Shown here: one piece after another, positions 1-6,849 of the stretch
How the letters are laid out: every line of letters begins with the position of its first letter
Position numbering within the stretch: the stretch's first letter is position 1
Assembly (NCBI GenBank): GCA_019114115.1
Contig: DXGD01000272.1
Coordinates: 1-11,284, forward strand
Direction: 5' to 3'
DNA from: Candidatus Nesterenkonia stercoripullorum
GTDB lineage: Bacteria > Actinomycetota > Actinomycetes > Actinomycetales > Micrococcaceae
DNA: 11,284 nucleotides
The notes under the pieces: model-generated
Told to the model about the DNA's origin: nothing
Database searches by the model: none
Seen by the model: only the letters and a program-made list of their open reading frames with translations
Program-made: the position numbers and the translations under genes

Positions 1-2
1 TC

Positions 3-533
3 CAGACCTACTTCGAAGAAGGCGCCTGCCATGTCTCCTTCGCAGACCCGTACTGCCCTCGGCTGCGGACGGCCCTGCTCGGAGGGCTTGAGGGCGCCCC
101 CGACGCTGGCGCTGTGCATCTCGACGCTGGAGCCCGCGCCGAATCGGTGAACTCGGCTGAACCCTCCGACGCCGCGCCCGTGGATGGTGGGACGATGGTC
201 GTCATCGACGGCCCGCGTTTCTCCACCCGCGCCGAATCCCAGTGGTACGCGCGCCAGGGCTGGGACCTGGTGAATATGACCGGCCACCCGGAAGCGGTCC
301 TCGCTCGCGAACTCGAGCTCTGCTACGCCTCCGTCGCCCTGGTCACCGACCTCGACGCCGGCATCAGCTCGGAGACCTCAGTCAGCCAGGCAGAGGTCCT
401 GCGGGTCTTCGCGAAGTACATCGACATGCTGAAATCCCGGCTGCATCGGGTCGTCTCAACGCTTGGGCGGGAACGGGACTGCCAGTGCCCGGAGGCGCTC
501 GCCGGCATGAAGCTGCCCGTGGAGCTTCCGTGA
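3..533 (+). CDS. S-methyl-5'-thioadenosine phosphorylase (MTAP family), 5'-truncated by window edge
   Basis: This is the C-terminal part of a purine-nucleoside phosphorylase of the MTAP type, a cytosolic enzyme that splits methylthioadenosine with phosphate into adenine and methylthioribose-1-phosphate in methionine and purine salvage. The frame is open from the first bases, so the start lies outside the window. Visible family signatures are CHVSFADPYCP near the beginning, TMVVIDGPRFSTRAES in the middle, then NMTGHPEAVLARELELCYAS and TDLDAG. The TDxD pattern matches the two aspartates that give human MTAP its preference for 6-aminopurines, which favours MTAP over guanosine/inosine phosphorylase. 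A stretch of about 30 residues rich in Ala, Asp and Glu sits between the first two motifs and is longer than in the human enzyme. The stop overlaps the next gene's GTG by 4 nt, suggesting translational coupling. As I recall, M. tuberculosis Rv0535 has the same neighbour. Confidence 0.9.
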   Translation, partial: QTYFEEGACHVSFADPYCPRLRTALLGGLEGAPDAGAVHLDAGARAESVNSAEPSDAAPVDGGTMVVIDGPRFSTRAESQWYARQGWDLVNMTGHPEAVLARELELCYASVALVTDLDAGISSETSVSQAEVLRVFAKYIDMLKSRLHRVVSTLGRERDCQCPEALAGMKLPVELP

Positions 534-1573
534 GAGTGCTGCTCACCGGCGCTGCCGGATTCATCGGGCGGCATATCGCTGAGACGGTGACTGCCGCGGG
601 GCACGACGTCCTCGGACTCGACATGCTGCTGCCCCAAGCCCACGGCCAGAGCTCTGCACTTCCGGCCGGGACTCTCCACGGCGACGTGCGCGACGCGGAG
701 CTGCTGGACAGGCTGCTTCCCGGCGTCGACGTCGTCTGTCACCAGGCGGCCACTGTGGGCAACGGCGTCGACGCGCAGGACCTGCCCGGATACGCCGCGC
801 ACAATGATCTGGGCACGGCGTCCCTGCTCGCCGCGATGGCGCGAGCAGGGACGAGGCATCTGGTCCTGGCCTCCTCGGTGGTGGTCTACGGTGAGGGCCG
901 GTACACGTGCCCGTCCGACGGCGACGTGCCGCCGGCACCCCGCCGCGATGATGACCTGCGGCAAGGTCGCTTCGACCCGGCCTGCCCCACATGCGGCGGA
1001 GACATCCAGCCGCACCTTGTGGAGGAGAGCGCGCCGTTCGCGCCGCGGTCCGGGTACGCTGCCTCGAAGATCGCCCAGGAGCACTATGCCTCCTCCTGGT
1101 GCACGCTGGAATCGGGCCGCGCCGTCGCGCTGCGGTACCACAACGCCTATGGCCCGGGTATGCCGGCGGACACTCCGTACTCCGGGGTGGCGGCGATCTT
1201 CCGGTCGGCGCTGCAGCACGGCGACCCGCCGCAGGTCTTCGAGGACGGGAATCAGCTGCGCAATTTCGTGCACGTCAGTGACATTGCCCGGGCGAACCTC
1301 GCCGCGATCGAGACTGTGGTGTCACAGCCTGCGGGGTTGCGAGCGTACAACGTGTGCTCCCCGCAGACATACACGATCGGCGATATGGCCCGCCGGCTGG
1401 CTCATGTGATGGGCGGGCCGGCGCCGGTGACCAGGGGGCAGTACCGGGCCTTCGACGTCCGGCACGTCGCCGCCTCACCTCAGCGTGCGCGGGAGGAGCT
1501 GGGGTTCGAGGCGCTGGTGAGCCCGGATGAGGGTATCGCCGAGCTGGCACATGCGCCGCTGCGCCAGCGGTAG
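530..1573 (+). CDS. NAD-dependent nucleotide-sugar epimerase/dehydratase (extended SDR, GalE3-like)
   Basis: The 347-residue product is an extended short-chain dehydrogenase acting on a nucleotide sugar in the cytosol. The GTG start is preceded by GGAG with 5-nt spacing and overlaps the upstream stop by 4 nt. The Rossmann motif GAAGFIG is at residues 7-13. The catalytic serine region SSVVVYG is near 115-121 and the YxxxK pair is Tyr176/Lys180. The C-terminal half has the usual RYHNAYGPG and FVHVSDIARA substrate-domain motifs. Between the catalytic Ser and Tyr lies an insertion of about 45 residues with Cys127, Cys152 and Cys155 (CPxxG ... CPTCGG), which resembles a small metal-binding loop. 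I recall a similar Cys insertion in dTDP-L-rhamnose 4-epimerases of the WbiB type and in mycobacterial GalE3 (Rv0536), also next to a methylthioadenosine phosphorylase gene. The exact sugar cannot be read from sequence; UDP-galactose and dTDP-rhamnose are both possible. Confidence 0.88.
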   Translation: MRVLLTGAAGFIGRHIAETVTAAGHDVLGLDMLLPQAHGQSSALPAGTLHGDVRDAELLDRLLPGVDVVCHQAATVGNGVDAQDLPGYAAHNDLGTASLLAAMARAGTRHLVLASSVVVYGEGRYTCPSDGDVPPAPRRDDDLRQGRFDPACPTCGGDIQPHLVEESAPFAPRSGYAASKIAQEHYASSWCTLESGRAVALRYHNAYGPGMPADTPYSGVAAIFRSALQHGDPPQVFEDGNQLRNFVHVSDIARANLAAIETVVSQPAGLRAYNVCSPQTYTIGDMARRLAHVMGGPAPVTRGQYRAFDVRHVAASPQRAREELGFEALVSPDEGIAELAHAPLRQR

Positions 1574-1606
1574 GTCCGGTTGGCAGGTCCGGCGGTGTGA
1601 GGCTGT

Positions 1607-1637
1607 GACATGTGCGGCAGCGACATGTGCGGGCAGC
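1607..1637. repeat. Tandem 15/16-nt direct repeat
   Basis: GACATGTGCGGCAGC at 1607-1621 is followed directly by GACATGTGCGGGCAGC at 1622-1637, identical except for one inserted G. It sits just after the epimerase stop and upstream of the ABC-F gene. It could be a paired operator or a simple duplication. Confidence 0.7.
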
Positions 1638-1780
1638 GCTATCGCGCGTCTTGTCCGCCTGATACCCTGTGAGAGCTTCCATGTTCCCGAGCGAGGATGG
1701 CCCCCAGTGCTGATTCACGACCGTCTGACCGCGTTCATCGCGCGCTGACGTCGTCGATCACGCCCTTTTCGGGGCTTCCG

Positions 1781-1802
1781 GTGTCAGCGTTTCCTCTGAC
1801 AC
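1781..1802 (+). promoter_or_regulatory. Inverted repeat directly upstream of the ABC-F ribosome binding site
   Basis: GTGTCAG (1781-1787) and CTGACAC (1796-1802) are perfect complements around an 8-nt loop. The hairpin ends two bases before the CGGGAG ribosome binding site (1805-1810) of the ABC-F gene. The position fits control of translation or a transcription-factor site; there is no T-tract, so a simple terminator is unlikely. The function is inferred from position only. Confidence 0.45.
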
Positions 1803-1814
1803 TTCGGGAGCCTT

Positions 1815-3428
1815 ATGTCCATCACGCAGAAGCCAGCCGTCACGCTGACAGATCTTTCATTCACTTGGGCTGACGGCACTGCCGCCGTCGATCATCTCTC
1901 CGCGACGTTCGGTGTCGGGCGCACCGGCCTGGTCGGAGCCAATGGCACCGGCAAGACGACCGTGCTGCGTCTCATCGCAGGAGATCTCGCGCCCACCTCG
2001 GGTACGGTCACCACCACCGGCGATGTGGGCTATCTTCCGCAGCACATCACGCTGAGCACCGGTGCGACCGTTGCGGACCTGCTCGGCATTCACCCGCGGC
2101 TGGCTGCGCTGCGCGCCATTGAATCCGGCGACGCCGACGCCGCTCACTTCGATGCGCTGGCTGATGATTGGGACGTGGAGGCCCGCAGCCTCGCGGCTCT
2201 CGACGGGATCGGGCTGCCCGGGATCGCCCTCGATCGGCCCGTCGGAACGCTCTCAGGAGGTGAGACTGTGCTGACCGCGATCGCGGGCCTGCAGCTCAGT
2301 GCCGCTGAGGTGGTCCTGCTGGATGAACCCACGAACAACCTCGACCATCTTGCCCGAGGCAAGCTGTACGACGCGATCTCATCCTGGCGGGGATCCCTCA
2401 TCGTGGTCAGCCACGACGTCGCCCTGCTGAACCTGATGCAGGCGACAGCAGAACTTCGTGACGGAGCCCTGAGCGTCTTCGGGGGGCCCTTTGACGCGTA
2501 CCAGGAGCACCTCGCCGTCGAGCAGGCCGCCGCTGAGCAAGCGCTGCGTTCGGCCGAGCAGCAGCTGAAGACCGAACAGCGCCAGCGCATCGAGGCGCAG
2601 ACGAAGCTGGCACGACGCCAGCGGTACGCCCGCACAGATTTCGAGAACAAGCGGAAGCCGAAGATCGTCATGAACATGCGCAAGCAGGAGGCGCAGGTCT
2701 CGGCGGGCAAGCTTCGCGGGCAACTGGACTCCTCAGTGGACGCCGCGCAGGACGCGGTCGACGAGCAGGAGAGACGGGTCCGCCGGGATTCGGCGATCAC
2801 CATCGCTCTGCCCGACCCGGATGTGCCGGCCGGCCGGCGTCTGGCGGAGCTGTGCGACGCCCGTGACCAGGGCTACATCCTGCAGGGACCAGAACGTGTA
2901 GCGCTGACAGGGCGCAATGGGATCGGCAAGACGCGGCTCCTGGAGACGCTCCTCGCCGGCTCAGAGCAGGAAGAGGGAAGCCCATTCCATGCGCTGGCAC
3001 ATACGACCCGGATCGGGTACTTGCCGCAGCGTATGGATCATCTCGACGACACGTCCACGATCCTCGACGACGTGCAGGCTGCTGCCCCGTCAGCACCACA
3101 GGGCGAGCTGAGGGCCAACCTGGCCCGTTTCCTCTTTCGCGGAGACACCATCAACCGCAGTATCGGAGACCTCTCCGGAGGTGAGCGGTTCCGCGTCGCA
3201 CTGGCCACCCTGCTGCTGGCCGATCCGCCGCACCAGCTGCTGATCCTCGATGAGCCCACGAACAACCTCGACCTGCAGAGCATCGATGAGCTGGTCGACG
3301 CCCTGTCCGGCTACCGGGGCGGGCTGATCGTGGTCAGTCACGACGACGCCTTCCTCGAACGGCTCACCATCGACGCGTGGATCACCATGGACGAGGAGGG
3401 GCTCCACCGCGGCAGCAGTTCCCGCTGA
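1815..3428 (+). CDS. ABC-F family ATPase (soluble, duplicated ABC domains)
   Basis: The 537-residue protein has two ABC ATPase domains and no membrane segments, which defines the ABC-F family. These proteins bind the ribosome E site, either as translation factors or as antibiotic-protection factors. The first domain has Walker A GANGTGKTT (41-49), signature LSGGE (146-150) and Walker B VVLLDEPT (166-173). The second has GRNGIGKT (366-373), LSGGE (453-457) and LLILDEPT (475-482). The inter-domain linker at about 230-330 is a Glu/Gln/Arg/Lys-rich helical stretch, as expected for the segment that reaches toward the peptidyl-transferase centre. The ATG start has CGGGAG 4 nt upstream. It is flanked by intergenic regions on both sides and is probably transcribed alone. 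Whether it confers resistance to macrolides, lincosamides or pleuromutilins cannot be told from sequence; its regulated-looking leader is suggestive only. Confidence 0.93.
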   Translation: MSITQKPAVTLTDLSFTWADGTAAVDHLSATFGVGRTGLVGANGTGKTTVLRLIAGDLAPTSGTVTTTGDVGYLPQHITLSTGATVADLLGIHPRLAALRAIESGDADAAHFDALADDWDVEARSLAALDGIGLPGIALDRPVGTLSGGETVLTAIAGLQLSAAEVVLLDEPTNNLDHLARGKLYDAISSWRGSLIVVSHDVALLNLMQATAELRDGALSVFGGPFDAYQEHLAVEQAAAEQALRSAEQQLKTEQRQRIEAQTKLARRQRYARTDFENKRKPKIVMNMRKQEAQVSAGKLRGQLDSSVDAAQDAVDEQERRVRRDSAITIALPDPDVPAGRRLAELCDARDQGYILQGPERVALTGRNGIGKTRLLETLLAGSEQEEGSPFHALAHTTRIGYLPQRMDHLDDTSTILDDVQAAAPSAPQGELRANLARFLFRGDTINRSIGDLSGGERFRVALATLLLADPPHQLLILDEPTNNLDLQSIDELVDALSGYRGGLIVVSHDDAFLERLTIDAWITMDEEGLHRGSSSR

Positions 3429-3430
3429 AC

Positions 3431-3457
3431 CCTCGGGCCCGATCAGAGCCATCGAGG
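3431..3457 (+). terminator. Possible terminator hairpin after ABC-F gene
   Basis: CCTCG-GGC (3431-3438) can pair with GCC-at-CGAGG (3448-3457), giving an 8-bp stem with a 2-nt bulge and a 9-nt loop, starting two bases after the ABC-F stop. There is no T-run behind it, so the call rests on position and pairing alone. Confidence 0.3.
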
Positions 3458-3615
3458 TGCCGTGCAGTCGCTGTTGCGCAGGTCCGCCGAACCCTGCGAC
3501 TCGCTGAACATCCCCGGTCAACCTGGTCATGAGCACTGAGTCTTCACTGATTCGGACCTGACTATGTGCACTGCCTGGGAACGACGTGCAAGGACGCCTG
3601 GAATCGGGCCGTGAA

Positions 3616-3629
3616 GGTCAGTTCTGACC
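3616..3629. promoter_or_regulatory. Palindrome GGTCAG-TT-CTGACC, possible operator
   Basis: Two perfect 6-nt arms are separated by two bases, about 180 nt before the first gvp start. The loop is too short for a stable RNA hairpin, so a dimeric DNA-binding regulator is the more natural reading. No binding protein can be named. Confidence 0.35.
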
Positions 3630-3796
3630 CGTACGAGACGCCGGAAAGGCAACATACGCCTGCGCTTCCCCAAAGTCCAGGCCGCTGACTCTTTCGTAGA
3701 CCGACAGCCCGCCGCGGTGCCATGCTCGCAGTAATCGCCCTCTGCGGCGACGTGACAACCACCCACTAGAGAGCACGGCCACGATGGCGCGTGCGC

Positions 3797-3802
3797 GGAG
3801 GA
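3797..3802 (+). promoter_or_regulatory. Ribosome binding site GGAGGA deciding the GTG 3808 start
   Basis: This strong anti-16S match lies 5 nt before GTG 3808. The upstream in-frame ATG at 3784 has only a weak AGAGAG far upstream, so GTG 3808 is preferred. Confidence 0.7.
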
Positions 3803-3807
3803 ACGAC

Positions 3808-4659
3808 GTGAACAACAAGACGACAATCACGGCTCTCATCCTGGGCGGCTACCTACTCGGCAGAACGAAGAAGATGAAGCTGGCCCTCACGGTGGCAAGC
3901 GCCCTCTCCGGGTCTGCCCTCATGCGCAACCGTGAGCAGATCCTGAACACACTGGGTCAATTCGGCGAATCCTCACCTGAGCTCAAGGAGCTGCAAGAAA
4001 AGATCACCGGGCGACTCAGCGACGCTGGCAAAGGCGCAGCACAGGCGGTCGTCGCGAAGGGCGTGGACCAGCTGAGCACCCGGCTGCAGGAGCAGACCGA
4101 CAAGCTCAACTCCTCTCTGGTCCCCTCCGGCGATGATGACGAGGCCGAAGAGCAGGGCCAGGATGCCCCCGACGGCGACGGCGACGGCGACACCACCGAG
4201 GCTGAGGCACCGGAGGCAGACGCCGCCGAGTCGGAAACCACCGACGAAGCCAGCGACGCCGAGGAAGCTCCCGACGAAGAGCCTGCCGAAGAGGCAGCCG
4301 AGGAGGAGCCTGCCGAAGAGGCAGCCGACGAATCAGCCGAGCCCGCCGACGAAGCAGAGGATGACGCCCCAGCTGAGTCCGAGGCGGCCGAACGCGAGGA
4401 AGACACCGCATCCGCCGCACCCAAGACGTCACGGTCGCGTGCACCTCGGAAGTCCGGGTCGGCCTCATCGTCGTCCAGCAGCTCGAGCGGCCGACGGTCG
4501 ACGTCGTCCGCCTCGCGGGGCACATCCTCGAAGAGCTCCTCGTCAGGCGGCTCCACGTCCAAGGACTCAACGTCCAAGGGCTCAACGTCGCGGAGCTCAT
4601 CCTCCAGGAGCTCCTCCGGCAAAGGCGCTTCCACGTCCAAGGAGGGTGCTAAGAAATGA
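3808..4659 (+). CDS. GvpY-like actinobacterial gas-vesicle accessory protein with acidic and Ser-rich tails
   Basis: This is the first gene of the gvp operon. The 283-residue product (291 from ATG 3784) has a short hydrophobic N-terminus, LILGGYLLGRTKKMKLALTV, then helical sequence to about 105. Residues 109-200 are almost entirely Asp, Glu, Ala and Pro, with two copies of the 9-residue unit EEPAEEAA(E/D). Residues 208-283 are Ser-rich with scattered Lys/Arg, including an eight-Ser run and TSKDS-TSKGS-TSRSS repeats. The GGYxxGRTKK start resembles a family I remember in Streptomyces gas-vesicle clusters as GvpY, sometimes mis-annotated as DNA primase; no primase motif is present. The role is unknown. 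The hydrophobic helix could touch a membrane or the vesicle shell, and the charged tail is predicted to be disordered. The stop overlaps the next gene by 4 nt. Confidence 0.8.
   Translation: MNNKTTITALILGGYLLGRTKKMKLALTVASALSGSALMRNREQILNTLGQFGESSPELKELQEKITGRLSDAGKGAAQAVVAKGVDQLSTRLQEQTDKLNSSLVPSGDDDEAEEQGQDAPDGDGDGDTTEAEAPEADAAESETTDEASDAEEAPDEEPAEEAAEEEPAEEAADESAEPADEAEDDAPAESEAAEREEDTASAAPKTSRSRAPRKSGSASSSSSSSSGRRSTSSASRGTSSKSSSSGGSTSKDSTSKGSTSRSSSSRSSSGKGASTSKEGAKK
4279..4328 (+). repeat. 27-nt period in-frame repeat encoding EEPAEEAAx
   Basis: A 23-nt block beginning GAGCCTGCCGAAGAGG at 4279-4301 recurs identically at 4306-4328. The 27-nt period is exactly nine codons, so the reading frame is kept. 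Identity at the DNA level suggests recent duplication by slippage rather than only amino-acid selection. Confidence 0.75.
4555..4599 (+). repeat. Three 15-nt in-frame repeats in the Ser-rich tail
   Basis: ACGTCCAAGGACTCA, ACGTCCAAGGGCTCA and ACGTCGCGGAGCTCA lie head to tail and encode TSKDS, TSKGS and TSRSS. The first two differ at one base. This is a small coding minisatellite and a likely site of length variation between strains. Confidence 0.75.
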
Positions 4660-5621
4660 GCGATCAGGACCTCTTCAGCGGCCTGAAGTCCCAGCTGGGC
4701 GAGTACGCCAAAGCCGTGGGCCGTAAAGCCGTGAGTTCAGCAGGAGAGCGGGTCGACCAGCTGGCCGATCGATTCGAAGGAGGAGGCGCAGACTCGCAGA
4801 GCGAGTCGGTCAAGGCCGGGGCGGAGAAGCTCGCCGAGGGCGAGTCGCCGGCCAAGGCAGCGGTCTCCGCAGCCACGGCTGGCGCCAAGGACAAAGTCAA
4901 AGGCCTCTTCGGCGGAGGCTCGGGCGGTTCAGGCGGCAGCGGCGGCTCCGGCAGCAAGTTCATGAACATCGTGGAGTGGACCGACGTCGGCGTGCCGCTG
5001 ACCGTCGCCTATAACGCGTTCACCCAGTTCGAGGACTGGCCCGGCTTCATGCGGAAAGTCGAACATGTCGAGTGGGTCGACGATGTGAAGCTGAAATTCA
5101 AAGGCCAAGTCTTTCTCTCTCACCGCACGTGGGAAGCCACGATCACCGACCAGCTCGCCGACTCGCATATCGTCTGGCAGTCCTCGGGGGAGAAGGGGCA
5201 CATCAGCGGCAGCGTGACGTTCCACGAAGTCACCCCGACCCTGACCCGCATCCTCACGATCGGTGAGTATCACCCGCAGGGTTTCGTGGAGAAAACGGGC
5301 AACCTCTGGCGTGCCGTCGGTCGGCGCTTCCGTCTCGAGCTGAAGTTCTTCGTCCACCACGTGATGACCGAGGTCATCCTGGATCCGGAGTCCGTCGAGG
5401 GCTGGCGCGGCGAAATCCGCGATGGCGAACTCGTCCTGTCCCACGAAGAGGGGCAGGAAGCCGACGCCCAAGCTCTTGAAGCCGACGACGCCGACGATTC
5501 GCAAGAATCCGCCCCGCAGACAGACTCAGGCGACGACGAACCAGCCGATGCCAGTGCCGACGAAGCCGGCGAGGAGACATCCGATCAGGAGACTCCCGAC
5601 GATGAAGAAGACGCTACGTGA
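4656..5621 (+). CDS. SRPBCC (START/cyclase-like) protein of the gvp operon, GvpZ-like
   Basis: The 321-residue protein has four segments. Residues 1-85 are amphipathic and helix-forming. Residues 86-100 are a Gly/Ser linker of GGS repeats. Residues 102-260 form an SRPBCC ligand-binding fold, recognisable from NIVEWTDVGVPLTVAYNAFTQFEDWPGFM, the later EWVDDVKLKFKG and WEATITDQ strands, and the long C-terminal helix near 214-245. The tail after 265 is Asp/Glu-rich and disordered. SRPBCC domains hold hydrophobic ligands or act as coenzyme-Q-type chaperones; the ligand here is unknown. A protein of this class next to GvpY is what I recall as GvpZ in Streptomyces clusters. The ATG is preceded by AAGGAGGG and overlaps the upstream stop by 4 nt (ATGA), so the two genes are probably translated together. 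Confidence 0.85.
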   Translation: MSDQDLFSGLKSQLGEYAKAVGRKAVSSAGERVDQLADRFEGGGADSQSESVKAGAEKLAEGESPAKAAVSAATAGAKDKVKGLFGGGSGGSGGSGGSGSKFMNIVEWTDVGVPLTVAYNAFTQFEDWPGFMRKVEHVEWVDDVKLKFKGQVFLSHRTWEATITDQLADSHIVWQSSGEKGHISGSVTFHEVTPTLTRILTIGEYHPQGFVEKTGNLWRAVGRRFRLELKFFVHHVMTEVILDPESVEGWRGEIRDGELVLSHEEGQEADAQALEADDADDSQESAPQTDSGDDEPADASADEAGEETSDQETPDDEEDAT

Positions 5622-5631
5622 TGACAGTTCG

Positions 5632-5644
5632 CGCCCCTGGGGCG
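5632..5644 (+). promoter_or_regulatory. G+C-rich hairpin in the gap before gvpA
   Basis: CGCCCC-T-GGGGCG is a perfect inverted repeat in the 45-nt gap between the SRPBCC gene and gvpA. As RNA it forms five pairs around CTG, and it ends 12 nt before the gvpA ribosome binding site (CAGG, 5656-5659). It has no T-tract. It may be an mRNA processing or stability element that raises gvpA yield relative to upstream genes; this is inferred from position. Confidence 0.5.
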
Positions 5645-5666
5645 TCTGCAGAAAGCAGGTAATGGC

Positions 5667-6092
5667 ATGAGTACCCAATCTATGGAGCGGTCCCGCGGCA
5701 GCTACGTGGACCGCCCGTCGTCGAGCTCCCTCGCCGACGTCGTGGAGATCATCCTCGACAAGGGCCTGGTCATCGATATCTACGTGCGCGTCTCGCTGGT
5801 GGGGATCGAGATCCTCACCATCGATGCCCGCATCGTCATCGCCAGCGTGGACACCTATCTGCGCTTCGCCGAAGCCACCAACCGCCTGGATCTCACCCAG
5901 CAGGGTGGCCGGGACTTGCCCGAACTGATGGACGGCATGGCCCAGGGCGGGGCGAAGGGCAAGACGCAGGGCGCCCTGGAAGGTGTCAAAGAAGCGATCA
6001 CCTCCGACGATGAGGACGAGGACTCGCAGGAGTCGGAGAAAGAGGACGCGCCGCAACGCCGTCGGACCTCACGGCAGGGGAGCAAGTCCTGA
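5667..6092 (+). CDS. gvpA: Major gas-vesicle structural protein GvpA
   Basis: GvpA polymerises into the ribbed protein shell of gas vesicles. Residues 18-70 match the highly conserved core: [31 protein letters not shown], then [19 protein letters not shown]. The tyrosine after VIDI stands where cyanobacterial GvpA has Trp. At 141 residues it is about twice the length of the roughly 70-residue cyanobacterial protein. After the core comes a segment with [14 protein letters not shown] (94-107), which I recall from other actinobacterial GvpAs, then an Asp/Glu-rich stretch (113-128) and a basic end ([10 protein letters not shown]). Such a tail would have to lie on a shell surface. The ATG has AGG 7 nt upstream. 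The TGA overlaps the gvpF ATG by one base. Confidence 0.97.
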   Translation: MSTQSMERSRGSYVDRPSSSSLADVVEIILDKGLVIDIYVRVSLVGIEILTIDARIVIASVDTYLRFAEATNRLDLTQQGGRDLPELMDGMAQGGAKGKTQGALEGVKEAITSDDEDEDSQESEKEDAPQRRRTSRQGSKS

Positions 6093-6844
6093 TGAGCGAC
6101 CAGGCGACGGTGAGTCCGAACCTGTACCTCTACGGCATCATCTCCTCGGAGGCCGCAGTTCCGCAGAACCTGGAAGGCCTTCAGGGTCAGCGCGTGCGCA
6201 CCACGAGCCACGGCCCCGTGGCTGTCGTGTTCAGCGAGATGGACGAGGTTGAGGCCCTGGGAACTCCCGAGGACCTCCTCGCCCACACCCGGGTGCTCGA
6301 CGCGGTCGGGGCGAGTGAGCCTGTGCTGCCGCTGGTCTTCGGCACAGTCGTGGCGGGAGGAACCGCGTTGGACGAGGACATCCTGCAGCCCCGCGCAGCC
6401 GGGTACGCCGCAGGTCTCGAGTCCATCAGGGGATGCACCCAGTACTCGCTGGTGGTCCGGTTCGACCGGGACGTGCTGCTGCGGGAGATCGTCGAGGAGA
6501 ACGCGGAAGCGGCCGACCTGCGCGGCGTCATCGCCGGCACGAGTGAGGACGAAACCCGTATGCAGAGGATGCGGCTGGGGGAGATCGTCGTCCACGCTCT
6601 GGAAACGAAGCAGCCTGCCGAGTCGGCGGCCGTGGTGAGCCGGATCGAGGAGTTCGCCCATGAGATCTCCATCCGCGAGACCGGTCAGCCGGAGGACGTC
6701 GTCGAACTGGCAGCGCTCGTGCAACGGGAGCAGATGGAGTCCTTCGAACGGGTGGTCGAGGAGCTCGCCGAGCAGCTCCACCCGCGCATCACGTTCCGCC
6801 TCATCGGCCCGCAGGCACCATACGACTTCGTGCCCGAGGTGTGA
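6092..6844 (+). CDS. gvpF: Gas-vesicle assembly protein of the GvpF/GvpL family (first copy)
   Basis: The 250-residue GvpF/L-family protein is an accessory or minor component needed for vesicle assembly; haloarchaeal and cyanobacterial GvpF binds GvpA. It begins with the typical first strand LYLYGIIS. The family pattern VLPLVFGTVV is near residues 80-90, and the protein ends with the classic LIGPQAPYDFVPEV motif. The central part is Glu/Arg-rich and helical. The start ATG overlaps the gvpA stop by one base and has GGGGAG 9 nt upstream, so gvpF translation is likely coupled to the abundant gvpA. A second family member is the last gene of the operon. The letter F rather than L follows the position next to gvpA and is a naming convention. 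Confidence 0.93.
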   Translation: MSDQATVSPNLYLYGIISSEAAVPQNLEGLQGQRVRTTSHGPVAVVFSEMDEVEALGTPEDLLAHTRVLDAVGASEPVLPLVFGTVVAGGTALDEDILQPRAAGYAAGLESIRGCTQYSLVVRFDRDVLLREIVEENAEAADLRGVIAGTSEDETRMQRMRLGEIVVHALETKQPAESAAVVSRIEEFAHEISIRETGQPEDVVELAALVQREQMESFERVVEELAEQLHPRITFRLIGPQAPYDFVPEV

Positions 6845-6849
6845 CGGCG

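Larger units (their letters stand above)
1574..1814. other. Intergenic leader between epimerase and ABC-F gene
   Basis: No convincing full gene lies here. The stretch contains a near-perfect 15/16-nt tandem repeat, a possible -10 box TACCCT in the segment at 1656-1671 without a clear -35 partner, a weak short reading frame from ATG 1697 that runs out of frame across the ABC-F start, and a 7-bp inverted repeat next to the ribosome binding site. The layout is compatible with a promoter plus regulated leader for the ABC-F gene. Confidence 0.4.
3429..3807. other. Non-coding region upstream of the gas-vesicle operon
   Basis: About 380 bases separate the ABC-F stop from the operon start. Open frames here on the minus strand lack ribosome binding sites and recognisable protein sequence. 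Apart from the hairpin at 3431-3457, the only clear structure is a 14-nt palindrome at 3616-3629. A weak match to a sigma-B-like -10 (GGGAAC, 3577-3582) has GACT 13 nt upstream, one base short of the usual 14-16 spacing, so I do not call a promoter. The operon promoter most probably lies somewhere in this stretch. Confidence 0.5.

Noticed and set aside
323..1273. 316-codon minus-strand frame opposite the MTAP and epimerase genes
   Set aside because: It spans two clearly recognised plus-strand genes and its product is compositionally a shadow, typical of high-G+C DNA.
1656..1675. GGGTAT on the minus strand as a sigma-B -10 box
   Set aside because: No GNNT lies 14-16 nt upstream on that strand and no minus-strand gene follows.
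1527..1748. 73-codon plus-strand frame across the end of the epimerase gene
   Set aside because: It overlaps the epimerase 3' end in another frame, lacks a ribosome binding site and has biased Arg/Cys composition.
3957..4640. Long minus-strand open frame rich in Asp/Glu/Ser opposite the GvpY-like gene
   Set aside because: It is a mirror of the repetitive acidic and serine codons on the plus strand, has no ribosome binding site and resembles no family.
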